In this document: positions 17,399 to 26,563 of the stretch, in pieces
How the letters are laid out: the number at the start of each line of letters is the position of its first letter
Numbering within the stretch: position 1 is the stretch's first letter
Assembly: GCA_016708905.1 (NCBI GenBank)
Contig: JADJEV010000002.1
Location: forward strand, 398,166 to 462,165
Source of the DNA: Candidatus Methylophosphatis roskildensis
GTDB lineage: Bacteria > Pseudomonadota > Gammaproteobacteria > Burkholderiales > Rhodocyclaceae
Length of the DNA: 64,000 bases
Direction: 5' to 3'
Translations under genes and position numbers: made by a program
Notes under the pieces: model-generated
Databases searched by the model: none
What the model saw: only the letters and a program-made list of their open reading frames with translations
What the model was told of the DNA's origin: nothing

Positions 17399-18493
17399 AT
17401 CCCCAAGGTCAGCACCAACCATCTGCGTCGTGATGCCTACCTGTACGTTCGTCAGTCCACCTTGCGCCAGGTGCTGGAAAACACCGAGAGCACGAAGCGC
17501 CAGTACGCATTGCAACAGCGCGCAGTGGCACTCGGGTGGCCGATCGAACGCATCCACACAATCGACAACGATCTCGGACGCTCGGGCGCCAGCTCGCGAA
17601 ACCGCGACGGCTTCCAGCACCTCGTCTCTGAGGTCGCCATGGGGCACGCAGGCATCGTCCTTGGGTTGGAGGTCTCGCGCTTGGCGCGCAACAACGCTGA
17701 CTGGCACCGCTTGCTCGAGCTCGCCGCCATGTCGCAGACCCTCATCTGCGACGAAGACGGTGTGTATGACCCTGCGCACTTCAACGACCGTCTGCTGCTG
17801 GGCCTGAAGGGCACGATGAGTGAGGCCGAACTGCACATCCTGAAGGCCCGTCTGCAAGGCGGCATACGCAACAAGGCCAGCCGTGGTGAGTTGGAATTGG
17901 CCCTACCGGTCGGCCTGGTCTATACACCCAGCGGTGCAGTTGTGCTCGATCCTGACGCGCAGATCCGCAGTGCGTTGCAGTTCGTCTTCGATACCTACCG
18001 GCAAAGCGGCTCGGCTTGTGCGGTCGTGCGTCGCTTCGAGCGCGAGGGTGTCCGCTTTCCTCGGCGCCTGCAGCGGGGCCTCGGCAAGGGTGACGTGCTT
18101 TGGGGTTCGATCGATCACAGGCGCGTGGTAGAGATACTGCACAACCCGCGCTACGCCGGTGCCTTTGTCTCACGGGCGCGTCCACACGGCCCGTGACGAA
18201 AATCTGCGTCCCCATCTTCTGCAGGTCCCGCGTGAGCAGTGGCATACGTTGATATGCAATGCACATCCTGGCTACATCGACTGGGATGAGTTCGAACGCA
18301 ACCAGCTCACGCTCAAGCACAACGCCCCCGGCCGCGGCGTTACCGGCCGTGGCAGCCCGCCGCGCGAAGGCGTTGGCCTGCTTCAGGGGCGCATCATTTG
18401 CGGACGTTGCGGTGCGCGCATGAGCACGCGATACAGCCATATCGCCACAACTACGGTGCCTTACTACCAGTGCCTGGTGGCCGCCGTGCGACG
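17399..18493 (+). pseudogene. Large serine recombinase, N-terminal part
   Basis: Begins in frame directly after the TGA at 17396 and reads KVSTNHLRRDAYLYVRQSTL; the catalytic Ser is in YVRQST. No ATG or GTG precedes that Ser in this frame, so the start codon seems mutated. An extra base near 18168 (FVS shifts to YGRVHTARDENL) breaks the frame. The zinc-ribbon motif ICGRCGARMS...YYQC follows, then the DruA-type element interrupts the gene at 18494 with the duplication TGCGACG. The 3' part is at 21113-22095. Three independent defects suggest it is dead. Confidence 0.85.
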
Positions 18494-21112
18494 CCTGACT
18501 TTTGCGCACGCTGGACTCGGTGTATTTTTTCGCCCAAGCGGCATCGCCCTGACGTTTTCGCGAGAGATTCCGAATGGATGGTCGAACAGACCCCTGCCAG
18601 ACGGGCGAGTCGTGTCTTGAGGCACGTACGGCCGTGCCGATTGGAGCGGCGGCGGCGAGAATCGAGCGCTTGTGATCAACCGCTCGCGGGGCCAGTGCTT
18701 GGCGTGCGAAGTGGTATTGGTGAGCACTGACGGGCAGCTAATCGAGCACCTCTTGGTCTGCCGTTCGATTGGCAGCACAGTTGTGGTTCATGGGCCACTG
18801 GCCATCACGCGCCAGACATCCGTCATGAGATCCAGGTGTTGTAAGCCACGCCAAAGAGTCTCTGTGCCGGGTTCACCATCGGACTTACGCCCCAGGAAAC
18901 CGCCTATCTTGGCCACCATGCGGATGGCTTCGCGCAGGCTGGGCGCCTGTTCAGGCGGCACGGGATTCTTCGTGCTGTAGGCAACCAGCGCTTTCCACTC
19001 GGCTTCTTCAAAATAGACATCGCAGGGCAACTCGGGAACCTCACGCCCGAGCTTGACCATATGATAGATGCGCCAGGCTACGACCATGTCGATGGCCAAG
19101 CAGGCCTCCAACCGGTCACCGTGACCGAGCCGGCGATCTTCGATGCGGCAGCCGCTTTTGAGCGTGCGATGAAACACCTCGATACCCCAGCGCTGGGTAT
19201 ACCAGGCCACTTTCTCGCACGCCTGCTCGAAGCTCTGCACGGCGAGCGTGGTGAGCAGCCGCCATTCGATGGGTTCGACGCCCTCGGGCGTGTCCTCTTC
19301 TTTGGCCAGCACCGTCCAGATCTCGAGCGCGCTCAGGTGCGCCTTGTCCTGTGGCGCACACAAAGTCAGCGCGGCAAAGCGGATCGCCAGTTTGGCCTCG
19401 CGCGCTGGACGATTCTTCTGCCGAGGCAGTTTGACGATTTGATAGCCGGCGATCGGCTGCCTCTGGATCGCCTCGAACAGGCGCGCCTGTTCGTCTTGCA
19501 CTTGGCGATCGTGCTGAGCACGAATGAGCAACTTCGGTCCCGCCGGCTCGATCGCCGCTTGGGCAAACAGCTCATAGATGTCCGCTTCCCGATCGCCCAT
19601 ACTGACCACAGTGAGCTGTGGATTGCGCTTTTGCACCGCCGCCACCGCCTGATAGCTCTTGAGCCAGCGATAGCTCTCCTTCTGTTCAATTGCCAAGGCA
19701 TGGCGCTGCGCCTTCTTGCCGAACGTCTGCGGATCACGGGCCCAACATTGCGCATCGACAAAGCCCAGCGGCACCCCTTGCACCGTCATCGCCAGGCTGC
19801 TGTGCAAATGCAAGCCCTGCGCACCGTCGGCCGTGGTGCCGATCGGACCCAGGCCCTCGATGCTCAGTTGGGTGTAGTTCACACTGGTGGTGTCTTGCGG
19901 TACCAGCACGACTGAACCCTCACCCAACTCGCTGATGCGCTGCTCGGTGGCCGCATAGTGCGGCTGCAACAAGGTCTCGAACAGCACGTCGTCGTTGGCC
20001 AGAAAACGATAGGCCGCTTGCATCTTGGTCGCGCTCCCACACGCTTCGGGTAGGTTGGCCATGGGTCGGGCCCAGAAATCACGCGCCATGCTCATCAAGC
20101 GCTGGGTGAGCCGCTCACTGAGCCGGCAGCGTCCGAATTCTTCTTCCGCCCAGTCAAGCGGGGGCTTGGCTCGGACCGAGGGCATTAGGCGCGCCAACTC
20201 GGGCGGCGCGGTCAATAGTTTGCGCCAGTTGCGTTGCAGCGGATAGACGAATACCTGTTTGCGCCCCACTTGCCCCTGGCGCGCCCGATCCTGACGGCCC
20301 CGCCCCTGGGTCATCCCCAGATCGGTCCAGTTGGCCGCCCGGTAACAAGCGCCCGGGTAGCGGCTGCTATCCACAAAACTCTCGATCAGCACCGGTTTGT
20401 AGCCATAGTGCCGCTGCCAATCGCCGGCGAGCTGGCGGCTGGCCAAGCCCAGCACGTGCGAGGCCAGATTCTTCACCTGGACCGAGGGCACAATCAGAAA
20501 TCGACTGTTGCCCACGATCAGCGCCAAGCGCGCCGCGCGGGTGCCCTCGCTCCAACCGATCCACTCATCGCGTACACCCAGCCGCCATGCCGCCGCGCTA
20601 AAACTCAAGCCGCCCAGAATCCCTTGCTCGCTTCTGATCAAATAGCGCAGCTGCGCCCCGCACAGCGGCCCGTCGCCCAACGGGTGGTGCGCTTGCATCA
20701 TCGCTCGCCACTGGCGCGACAAGGCTTTGTCGCCGTTGACCACCACCAGTTCAATGCGGCCCAGCTTCGACAGCCCCGCCTCGATCTGCGGCCACTGCAT
20801 GGGCTCGGCTGGCCGCGGCCTGCGCGCGAGGAAACTCACCTCGCGCGCCGCTGGCAACTCGATCAGCCCACGCCGTTCAAGCTTGTTGAGCACAATCCGG
20901 CAGCTGGTCTCCTTCGGCCGCCCGTCAGCGTGCCGCCAGTCGAACCAGCCGCACACCACCCGTGCCAGCGCACCGCGGGTCAGATCAACGCCGCTGCGCA
21001 CCGTCGCGCGAATGCGCGCTATGACTTCATCGTTAAAGTCTCTGCCGGCGATGACCATGTCGCGCAGAGTAGCGCAATAAATCTTCCTTGTCCAGCATGC
21101 CTAATGGTCAGG
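18494..21112 (-). mobile_element. IS4/Tn5-like element with a DruA-domain transposase
   Basis: 2619 bp. The ends are imperfect inverted repeats starting CCTGAC (left) and GTCAGG (right) that share GCTGGAC about 15 bases in. They are flanked by the 7-bp duplication TGCGACG at 18487-18493 and 21113-21119. Deleting the element and one duplication rejoins the recombinase frame (YYQCLVAAVRRGAKACQSLQ). It has one gene on the minus strand; 18494-18787 on the transposase 3' side is non-coding. Confidence 0.9.
18788..21058 (-). CDS. DruA (DUF4338) domain fused to IS4/Tn5-type transposase
   Basis: 756 residues from ATG 21058. Residues about 65-300 match DUF4338, the DruA family (YLIRSEQGILGGLSFSAAAW, YPGACYRAANWTDLGMTQGR). 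From about 310 a Tn5-type DNA-binding domain begins (LPEACGSATKMQAAYRF), followed by the IS4 DDE core: VLVPQDTTSVNYT, VVSMGDREADIYELF and the YREK-like WGIEVFHRTLKSGCRIE. All three acidic residues seem present. It probably transposes this element. DruA is best known as a component of the Druantia anti-phage system, so the fusion is noteworthy. Confidence 0.9.
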   Translation of the reverse strand: MVIAGRDFNDEVIARIRATVRSGVDLTRGALARVVCGWFDWRHADGRPKETSCRIVLNKLERRGLIELPAAREVSFLARRPRPAEPMQWPQIEAGLSKLGRIELVVVNGDKALSRQWRAMMQAHHPLGDGPLCGAQLRYLIRSEQGILGGLSFSAAAWRLGVRDEWIGWSEGTRAARLALIVGNSRFLIVPSVQVKNLASHVLGLASRQLAGDWQRHYGYKPVLIESFVDSSRYPGACYRAANWTDLGMTQGRGRQDRARQGQVGRKQVFVYPLQRNWRKLLTAPPELARLMPSVRAKPPLDWAEEEFGRCRLSERLTQRLMSMARDFWARPMANLPEACGSATKMQAAYRFLANDDVLFETLLQPHYAATEQRISELGEGSVVLVPQDTTSVNYTQLSIEGLGPIGTTADGAQGLHLHSSLAMTVQGVPLGFVDAQCWARDPQTFGKKAQRHALAIEQKESYRWLKSYQAVAAVQKRNPQLTVVSMGDREADIYELFAQAAIEPAGPKLLIRAQHDRQVQDEQARLFEAIQRQPIAGYQIVKLPRQKNRPAREAKLAIRFAALTLCAPQDKAHLSALEIWTVLAKEEDTPEGVEPIEWRLLTTLAVQSFEQACEKVAWYTQRWGIEVFHRTLKSGCRIEDRRLGHGDRLEACLAIDMVVAWRIYHMVKLGREVPELPCDVYFEEAEWKALVAYSTKNPVPPEQAPSLREAIRMVAKIGGFLGRKSDGEPGTETLWRGLQHLDLMTDVWRVMASGP

Positions 21113-22095
21113 TGCGACGCGGGGCCAAAGCATGTCAGAGCCTACAAGGGGCCAGCCTCGACGCTGCGATCGGTGCGCAGCTGCTGGACAAGGTCGCACC
21201 GGCCGCCTTGGCGCTCGCCCTGCAGGTCCAGGACGAGATCGCCGCGCGCATTGGGCAGGCCGATGAATTGCGGAGCAAGCAACTCGAGCGGGCTCGCTAT
21301 GAAGCAGATCTTGCCCGTCGCAGATTCCTCAAGGTCGATCCAGACAACCGCCTTGTTGCAGACGCGCTGGAGGCCGACTGGAACGCGTGTCTGCGACAGA
21401 TCAGTGCCTTGCAGCAATCCCATGACCAACAGCGTCAGTCCGATGCCAAGGCGCTCGACAGCCAGGCCCGCGAACGCGTCATGGCCATCGCTGCGGACTT
21501 CCCACGGGTGTGGCACGACCCTCGTACCGATCCCATAGAGCGCAAGCGCATGCTGGCCCTATTGATCGAAGATGTGACGATCGTGGCCGACCGCAAGGAA
21601 ATCACTGCGGGAATTCGCTGGCGCGGTGGTCAGACAAGTTCGATCCGTGTAGCGCGAAGCCTGCCCATCGCGCAGGTGCGCAAGACACCTCCCCAGGTGG
21701 TCATTGCACTGGACCAATTGCTCGAAACATGTAGTGATACCCAGGCGGCCAAACGGCTCAACGAGATGGGATATCGCAACTGGCGGCAAGAACCCTTCAC
21801 TTACCTGAAGGTTCGCCGCATGCGCATAGCCTACAAGCTCAGAAGTCGCTACGAGCGCCTCCGTGCGCGTGGCCTACAGACAGCCGAGGAAATTGCACAG
21901 CGCTTGGGTGTATGCGTGGCCACCGTCAGTCACTGGGCGAACCTGGGCATCCTTGAGCGCGAGATCTACGGCGGCCCCAGCCATTGCTTGTACGTGATGC
22001 CCGAACCCGGTACGGTTGTCGCGCCCAAGATCGGCCGGCCGCGGAAGTTGCCCAGCGAAATGGCCGTTGCACATGACCAACAGGAGATAGTATGA
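21113..22095 (+). pseudogene. Large serine recombinase, C-terminal part
   Basis: Continuation of the recombinase after the inserted element: GAKACQSLQGASLDAAIG, a long coiled coil (LALALQVQDEIAARIGQADE and onward), an HTH-like tail (TAEEIAQRLGVCVATVSHW) and a basic C-terminus. The frame is intact from the duplication to TGA 22093. Beyond it lies the truncated end of an IstA gene on the other strand. Confidence 0.85.
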
Positions 22096-22098
22096 ACC

Positions 22099-22413
22099 TC
22101 ACTCCTTCTCGTTGCCCTTGGCCACCGCGCAGGCGACGATCTGGAAACCGTAGTGGCGGGCGAAGTCGAGATAGCGCGGATTGAACTCGGCGTGCTCGCC
22201 ACGGGGATGGCGGAGCACGGCACAGCGCAGGTTGTCGACCATCACCTTTTTGGGGACGCCCAAGACATTGAAGGCGTTGACGTGCGCCGCCAGGAACTGC
22301 TCCATGGTTTGCGAGAGCGTGAATTCGACGTACATCTGCCGGCTCCAGGCCAGGACCATGACGAAGAACGACAGGCGACGCCGAGTGTCGCCGACGGCAA
22401 TGGTTCCGAACTC
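22099..22413 (-). pseudogene. istA: IstA-type transposase, middle part (cut by RIT element)
   Basis: Reads WGEFGTIAVGDTRRRLSFF, then FNVLGVPKKVMVDNLRCAVL (second catalytic Asp) and stops after CAVAKGNEK, where the family continues GRVE. The left break abuts the recombinase operon. The right break at 22414 is the end of the RIT element; the N-terminal part of the gene resumes at 25829. Confidence 0.85.
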
Positions 22414-22537
22414 CCCCCACAACGCCGAGTCCCGGATCATGCCGAGAAGTCGCTCCATGGTGCAGTAGCCAAGGCCCTGCGGGCGGGTGTGCTCGGCATA
22501 GCATTTCTTCCCCCAAGGTCGCTTTTTGGAGGATGAG

Positions 22538-23773
22538 ATGGAACAGACCGACGATAGGTTGTGGTCCCTGTTGCGCGCACCCGAAGGCCCACTGGTGCCG
22601 TACATCGATGCGTTTGCGAGGCAGCTGAACGAACATGGATTCAAGCGCTATTCGATCGCTCCGCAGATTCGGCTGGTTGCCAAATTCAGTCGTTGGCTGA
22701 AGGCGAATCACATTGGCGTCGAGAGGGTGACGGAGGAACACGTTCAGCGATTTCTGCGCAGGCTGAAACCCCGGCGATCGAGTCAGCTGGGCTTTGATGC
22801 TGCGCTCCACCGGCTCATTGTGTTTCTGCAGCAATTGGACGTCATCGATGAACAGGCGCCGCTCGCTGAAGCGACGCCGATTCAGATGGTGGTCGGCGCA
22901 TTCGCGCAGCACTTGCGTCAGGACCGGGCCCTATCGCATGCGACCTTTGTTCAATACGTCCCGTTCATCGAACAGTTCCTGGCTGAACGGTTTGGCAACG
23001 GCGTCATCGATCTCTCCGACTTGTGCGCCGCCGATGTCGTCGGATTTGTCAGGCGACAGGCCGTCCGGCTGAGTCAGGTCCGCGCCAGATGCGCAACGAT
23101 CGCCCTGCGCTCGTTTCTGCGGTACTTGCGTTATCGCGGCGAGATCCGACTGGATCTGGCGGCGGCCGTTCCGAGCGTTCCCAACTGGTCGATGACGGGA
23201 ATCCCGCGGGCTATCGCCGCCGAGCACGTGCGGGCTGTCTTGGCAAACTGCCGACGCGACACCCCGGTGGGTTGCCGCGATTACGCAATTCTGTTGCTGC
23301 TGGCCCGATTGGGTTTGCGCGCAGGCGAAATCGTGGCGCTGACACTGGAGAGCATCGATTGGGAATCCGGCTGCCTGACGGTGATCGGCAAAGGCGGTCA
23401 GGAATCGCAGCTACCGCTGCCCTGCGAAGTCGGCGAAGCGATTGCCATCTATCTACAACGGGGGCGTCCCGGCAGCGCCTGCCGGACCCTGTTCTTGCGC
23501 GCCAATGCGCCGATCCGTGGCCTCGGCTCGCAGACCAGCATCGGTTCGATCGTCAATGCGGCCATGACGCGGGCCGGTATCGCGACCACGCATAAGGGGT
23601 CGCATCAGTTTCGGCATGCGCTGGCCTGCGAGATGCTGCGGCAGGGGGCCACCCTGACCGAGATCGGTAGCCTGTTGCGACATCGCCACTCAAAGACGAC
23701 CGGCATTTACGCGAAGGTCGACTTCGGGGCATTGCGCCCGCTCAGTCTGCCTTGGCCGGGAGATGCACGATGA
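22538..23773 (+). CDS. ritA: Tyrosine recombinase, first RIT gene
   Basis: 411 residues from ATG 22538, which has GGAGG 5 bp upstream; the frame opens slightly earlier at a TTG. N-terminal SAM-like core-binding regions (residues about 10-190), catalytic domain from about 210. Catalytic residues seen: Arg in ARLGLRAGEIVAL, HQFRH near the end, and Tyr in HSKTTGIYAKVD. The stop overlaps the next ATG. Confidence 0.9.
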   Translation: MEQTDDRLWSLLRAPEGPLVPYIDAFARQLNEHGFKRYSIAPQIRLVAKFSRWLKANHIGVERVTEEHVQRFLRRLKPRRSSQLGFDAALHRLIVFLQQLDVIDEQAPLAEATPIQMVVGAFAQHLRQDRALSHATFVQYVPFIEQFLAERFGNGVIDLSDLCAADVVGFVRRQAVRLSQVRARCATIALRSFLRYLRYRGEIRLDLAAAVPSVPNWSMTGIPRAIAAEHVRAVLANCRRDTPVGCRDYAILLLLARLGLRAGEIVALTLESIDWESGCLTVIGKGGQESQLPLPCEVGEAIAIYLQRGRPGSACRTLFLRANAPIRGLGSQTSIGSIVNAAMTRAGIATTHKGSHQFRHALACEMLRQGATLTEIGSLLRHRHSKTTGIYAKVDFGALRPLSLPWPGDAR

Positions 23774-24702
23774 TCACCCTGCGCGCATTGCTGGATGACT
23801 ACCTCACGACGCGCCGCGCCCTGGGGTTCAAGTTGCATAGCGAGGGAACGGGTCTGACGACGTTCGTCACGTTCATGGAGCAGCGGCAGGCCGATCACAT
23901 CACCACTGCGCTGGCCCTGGCCTGGGCACAGCAGCCGACGTCGGTTCAGGTCACCCAGTGGGCTCGACGGCTGAGTTTCGTGCGCGGCTTCGCCCGCTAT
24001 TGCAGCGCAGTCGACCTGCGAACCGAGGTGCCGCCGCCCAACCTGATCGCCGGTCGATACCTTCGGCCGCAACCCTATTTCTTCGCTGACGGCGATATCA
24101 CGGGCCTGTTGAAAGCCGCGCTGAACTTGCCGCCCGATGACGGCTTGCGGCGCTGGACTTTCCACTGCCTGCTCGGACTGTTGAGCGTGACCGGCCTGCG
24201 CACCTGCGAGGCCCGCGGGCTCACCCTCGACGACATCGATCTTGACGCGGGCGTCCTGACGATTCGTTCATCCAAGTTCGGCAAGTCCCGCTTGGTGCCT
24301 CTCCACGCCAGCACGGTCCGCGTGCTTACCGACTATCTGCAACGCCGCCAAGGCTTCTTCACCGGACGCGTCGTCGATCAGGTGTTTAGGAACGATCACG
24401 GCACGCCCCTTAGCCACGACCAGGCGCTCGACACGTTCAAACACCTGACGAAAGTCGTTGGATTGCTCCCTCAGGCGGAACGGCGTCGACCCCACTTGCA
24501 CGATCTCAGGCATCGCTTTGCCCTGGAAACGCTGTTGGCGTGGTACCGCGACGGCCAGGAGGTAGAGCGACGACTGCCGGTACTGTCCGCGTATCTGGGC
24601 CACACGGAAGTACGCGACACGTATTGGTATCTCTCGGCGCGCCCGGAACTACTGAAACTTGCTCAAGAGCGGCTTGAACGGCGCTGGGAGCAAATGTCAT
24701 GA
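23770..24702 (+). CDS. ritB: Tyrosine recombinase, second RIT gene
   Basis: 310 residues from ATG 23770 (ATGA overlap with the previous stop; GGGAG upstream). Catalytic residues: Arg in VTGLRTCEARGLTL, HDLRHRFALETLL, His in AYLGHTEVRDTYWYLS with the nucleophilic Tyr. Members of RIT trios are probably needed together; the order and overlaps here are canonical. Confidence 0.9.
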   Translation: MITLRALLDDYLTTRRALGFKLHSEGTGLTTFVTFMEQRQADHITTALALAWAQQPTSVQVTQWARRLSFVRGFARYCSAVDLRTEVPPPNLIAGRYLRPQPYFFADGDITGLLKAALNLPPDDGLRRWTFHCLLGLLSVTGLRTCEARGLTLDDIDLDAGVLTIRSSKFGKSRLVPLHASTVRVLTDYLQRRQGFFTGRVVDQVFRNDHGTPLSHDQALDTFKHLTKVVGLLPQAERRRPHLHDLRHRFALETLLAWYRDGQEVERRLPVLSAYLGHTEVRDTYWYLSARPELLKLAQERLERRWEQMS

Positions 24703-25697
24703 TGCCGACGGTCAGCTTTGCGAGCGTGCTCACCCGCTTCTTCACCCAGCGCCTGATTCAGCAGCGGCACGCCAGCCCCCATACAGTGGGCTCTTATCGT
24801 GATACGTTCCGCTTACTGCTCCGGTTCGCCAAGACCCGAACCGGCAAAGACCCGTCGCGTCTCGTCTGGGAGGACATCGATGCCCCGCTGATCAGCGCTT
24901 TCCTCGATGACCAGCAGGAACATCGCGGCATCACGGCACGGAGCCAGAATCTGCGACTGACCGCGATCCGCTCCCTGTTTCGATATGCCGCATTCGAACT
25001 ACCCGAGCATGCCGATCAGATCCAGCGGGTCTTGGCAATTCCGTGCAAACGCTCCGCACACCCGCAAATCGGCTATCTGATTCGCTCGGAAGTGGATGCC
25101 TTGCTGGCCGCACCGGATCAAAGCATCTGGTCCGGCCGACGCGATCACGCTTGGCTCCTACTTGCCGTGCAGACGGGGCTGCGCTTGTCGGAACTGACGG
25201 GACTCACTCGCCAAGAGGTGCAGTTGGGCACCGGCGCCTACGTCCATGTGATCGGCAAGGGTCGCAAAGAACGGTGCACCCCGCTGACGAAACAGACCGC
25301 AGCGGTGTTGCAGGCGTGGCTTGCGGAGCCTACGCGTGGTGACGGGCAAGTCGTGTTTCCGAACCGGTACGGCGGTCGCCTGAGCAGCGACGGACTGCAA
25401 TACCTGCTCGCCCGGCACGTCGAAACGGCAGGCGAGGCCTGCGCGTCGTTGCGACACAAGCGGGTATCGCCGCATGTGCTGCGGCACACGGCAGCCATGA
25501 TGCTGTTGCAAGCCGGCGTTGATACGACCGTCATCGCCATGTGGCTCGGTCACGAGTCGGTCGAAACGACCCGCGTCTATCTCGAAGCGGACCTGGAGTT
25601 GAAACGGCAGATGCTGGCAAAGACGGCACCACCCGGCGGAGCGCCAACGATTTACCGCCCCGACGACGCCTTGCTAGTCTTTTTGCAGAACTTGTAG
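24699..25697 (+). CDS. ritC: Tyrosine recombinase, third RIT gene
   Basis: 332 residues from ATG 24699, overlapping the previous stop by 4 bp. XerC-like layout: core-binding domain (residues 5-110), catalytic domain with TGLRLSELTGLTRQE, HVLRHTAAMMLLQAG and WLGHESVETTRVYLEAD, so the Arg/His/Tyr set looks complete. Followed by 90 bp leading to the right inverted repeat. Confidence 0.92.
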   Translation: MMPTVSFASVLTRFFTQRLIQQRHASPHTVGSYRDTFRLLLRFAKTRTGKDPSRLVWEDIDAPLISAFLDDQQEHRGITARSQNLRLTAIRSLFRYAAFELPEHADQIQRVLAIPCKRSAHPQIGYLIRSEVDALLAAPDQSIWSGRRDHAWLLLAVQTGLRLSELTGLTRQEVQLGTGAYVHVIGKGRKERCTPLTKQTAAVLQAWLAEPTRGDGQVVFPNRYGGRLSSDGLQYLLARHVETAGEACASLRHKRVSPHVLRHTAAMMLLQAGVDTTVIAMWLGHESVETTRVYLEADLELKRQMLAKTAPPGGAPTIYRPDDALLVFLQNL

Positions 25698-25828
25698 GCA
25701 GCAAGACTATGCCGAGCCACCACGGCCGGAAACGACCAGCAACCGGCACCGGAGGGGACGTTGGCCTTCGGCCAGACGTTGGCTCGGCATGATCCGGGAC
25801 TCGGCGTTGTGGGGGCTATGCCGATCTC

Positions 25829-26201
25829 GGCATAGCCCCCAGTCGACCTGAGCCACCTCGCCGGGCGCAAAGGCCAGCGTCAGGAAGGCTTCGCGGGGCC
25901 GCGGACGAATCGCGCGGACGTAGTCCTTGACGATGCTGATGCCCCCGCCGTAGCCCTCGTCGCACAGGCGCTGAAAGATTTGCTGCGCGGTGAGCGCGTG
26001 GGTCTCCAGCCAGCGCACGATGCGCCCCTTGAACGGATCGAGCTTGCTGTCGCGCTTGGCCGTCTGCCGCTGCGCATAGGGTCGGCCGATCCAGCGGCGG
26101 ACGGTCTTGACGTCCAGGCTCAACGCTGTGGCCAGTTGATCCGCAGTGAGGTGTTTCTCGACACCATCGCGGATGGCGCACCAGGTGGCGTAGTCGATCA
26201 T
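25829..26201 (-). pseudogene. istA: IstA-type transposase, N-terminal part (cut by RIT element)
   Basis: Starts at ATG 26201 (MIDYATWCAIRDGVEKHL), HTH at LTADQLATALSLDVKTVRRW, then FAPGEVAQVDWG, where the first catalytic Asp lies and the RIT element begins. Removing 22414 to about 25828 rejoins it to GEFGTIAVG. Its start overlaps the stop of the preceding gene by one base (TGATG). Confidence 0.85.
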
Positions 26202-26563
26202 CAGCGCCGCCCGAGAATGGCGTGCAATTGCTCAAGGCGTGCGGCCATCGGCAACTGGACGGGCAAACTCAGGACCTGATAGAGCGGCGGGTCGTAGGCG
26301 ATCAGGTCGAGCCCGATGAGATCGCTGCGCGCCTTCGCCAGACGGTGCGGATCGAGTCCGAGGCGCCGGGACAGGCTGGCCTCGGCGTAGTAGCTCAGGC
26401 CGTGGACATCGGCAACGGCGACCAGAAACAGGTAGAGCGCCCAGGCACAGACGTCAGCCTTCTCGATGGTGTGCTCCCGCACCAGGCGGTGATCGACCCA
26501 GCTGAAGTGTTCGGGCACCTGACGCAGGCGTTCCGGGTTCAGAACCCGCTTGGCAATGCTCAT
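26201..26563 (-). CDS. Accessory DNA-binding-like protein of the IS21-like transposon
   Basis: 120 residues from ATG 26563, preceded by GAGGAGG. Contains FSWVDHRLVREHTIEKADV and a winged-helix-like segment (EASLSRRLGLDPHRLAKARS). No function known to me; the tight linkage (one-base overlap with istA, overlap with the zinc-finger gene) says it belongs to the transposon. Confidence 0.7.
   Translation of the reverse strand: MSIAKRVLNPERLRQVPEHFSWVDHRLVREHTIEKADVCAWALYLFLVAVADVHGLSYYAEASLSRRLGLDPHRLAKARSDLIGLDLIAYDPPLYQVLSLPVQLPMAARLEQLHAILGRR

Larger units (their letters stand above)
22414..25828 (+). mobile_element. RIT element (recombinase in trio)
   Basis: Three overlapping tyrosine-recombinase genes framed by a perfect 30-bp inverted repeat at 22414-22443 and 25786-25815 (it contains CGAGTCCCGGATCATG). 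On the right only, the repeat is followed by a palindrome, GGGGGCTATGCCGA / TCGGCATAGCCCCC, up to about 25839. The element sits inside an istA gene between codons for VDW and GEFGT. This matches published RIT elements (three recombinases, terminal inverted repeats, palindromic end). The right limit is uncertain by about 10 bp. Confidence 0.88.

Noticed and set aside
18494..18787. Possible small genes beside the recombinase fragment
   Set aside because: The stretch lies inside the DruA-type element between its left inverted repeat and the transposase stop; no conserved motif.
19061..21538. Long plus-strand frames (19061-19915, 20234-21538)
   Set aside because: Antisense to the DruA-transposase; the second also runs across the target duplication into the recombinase.
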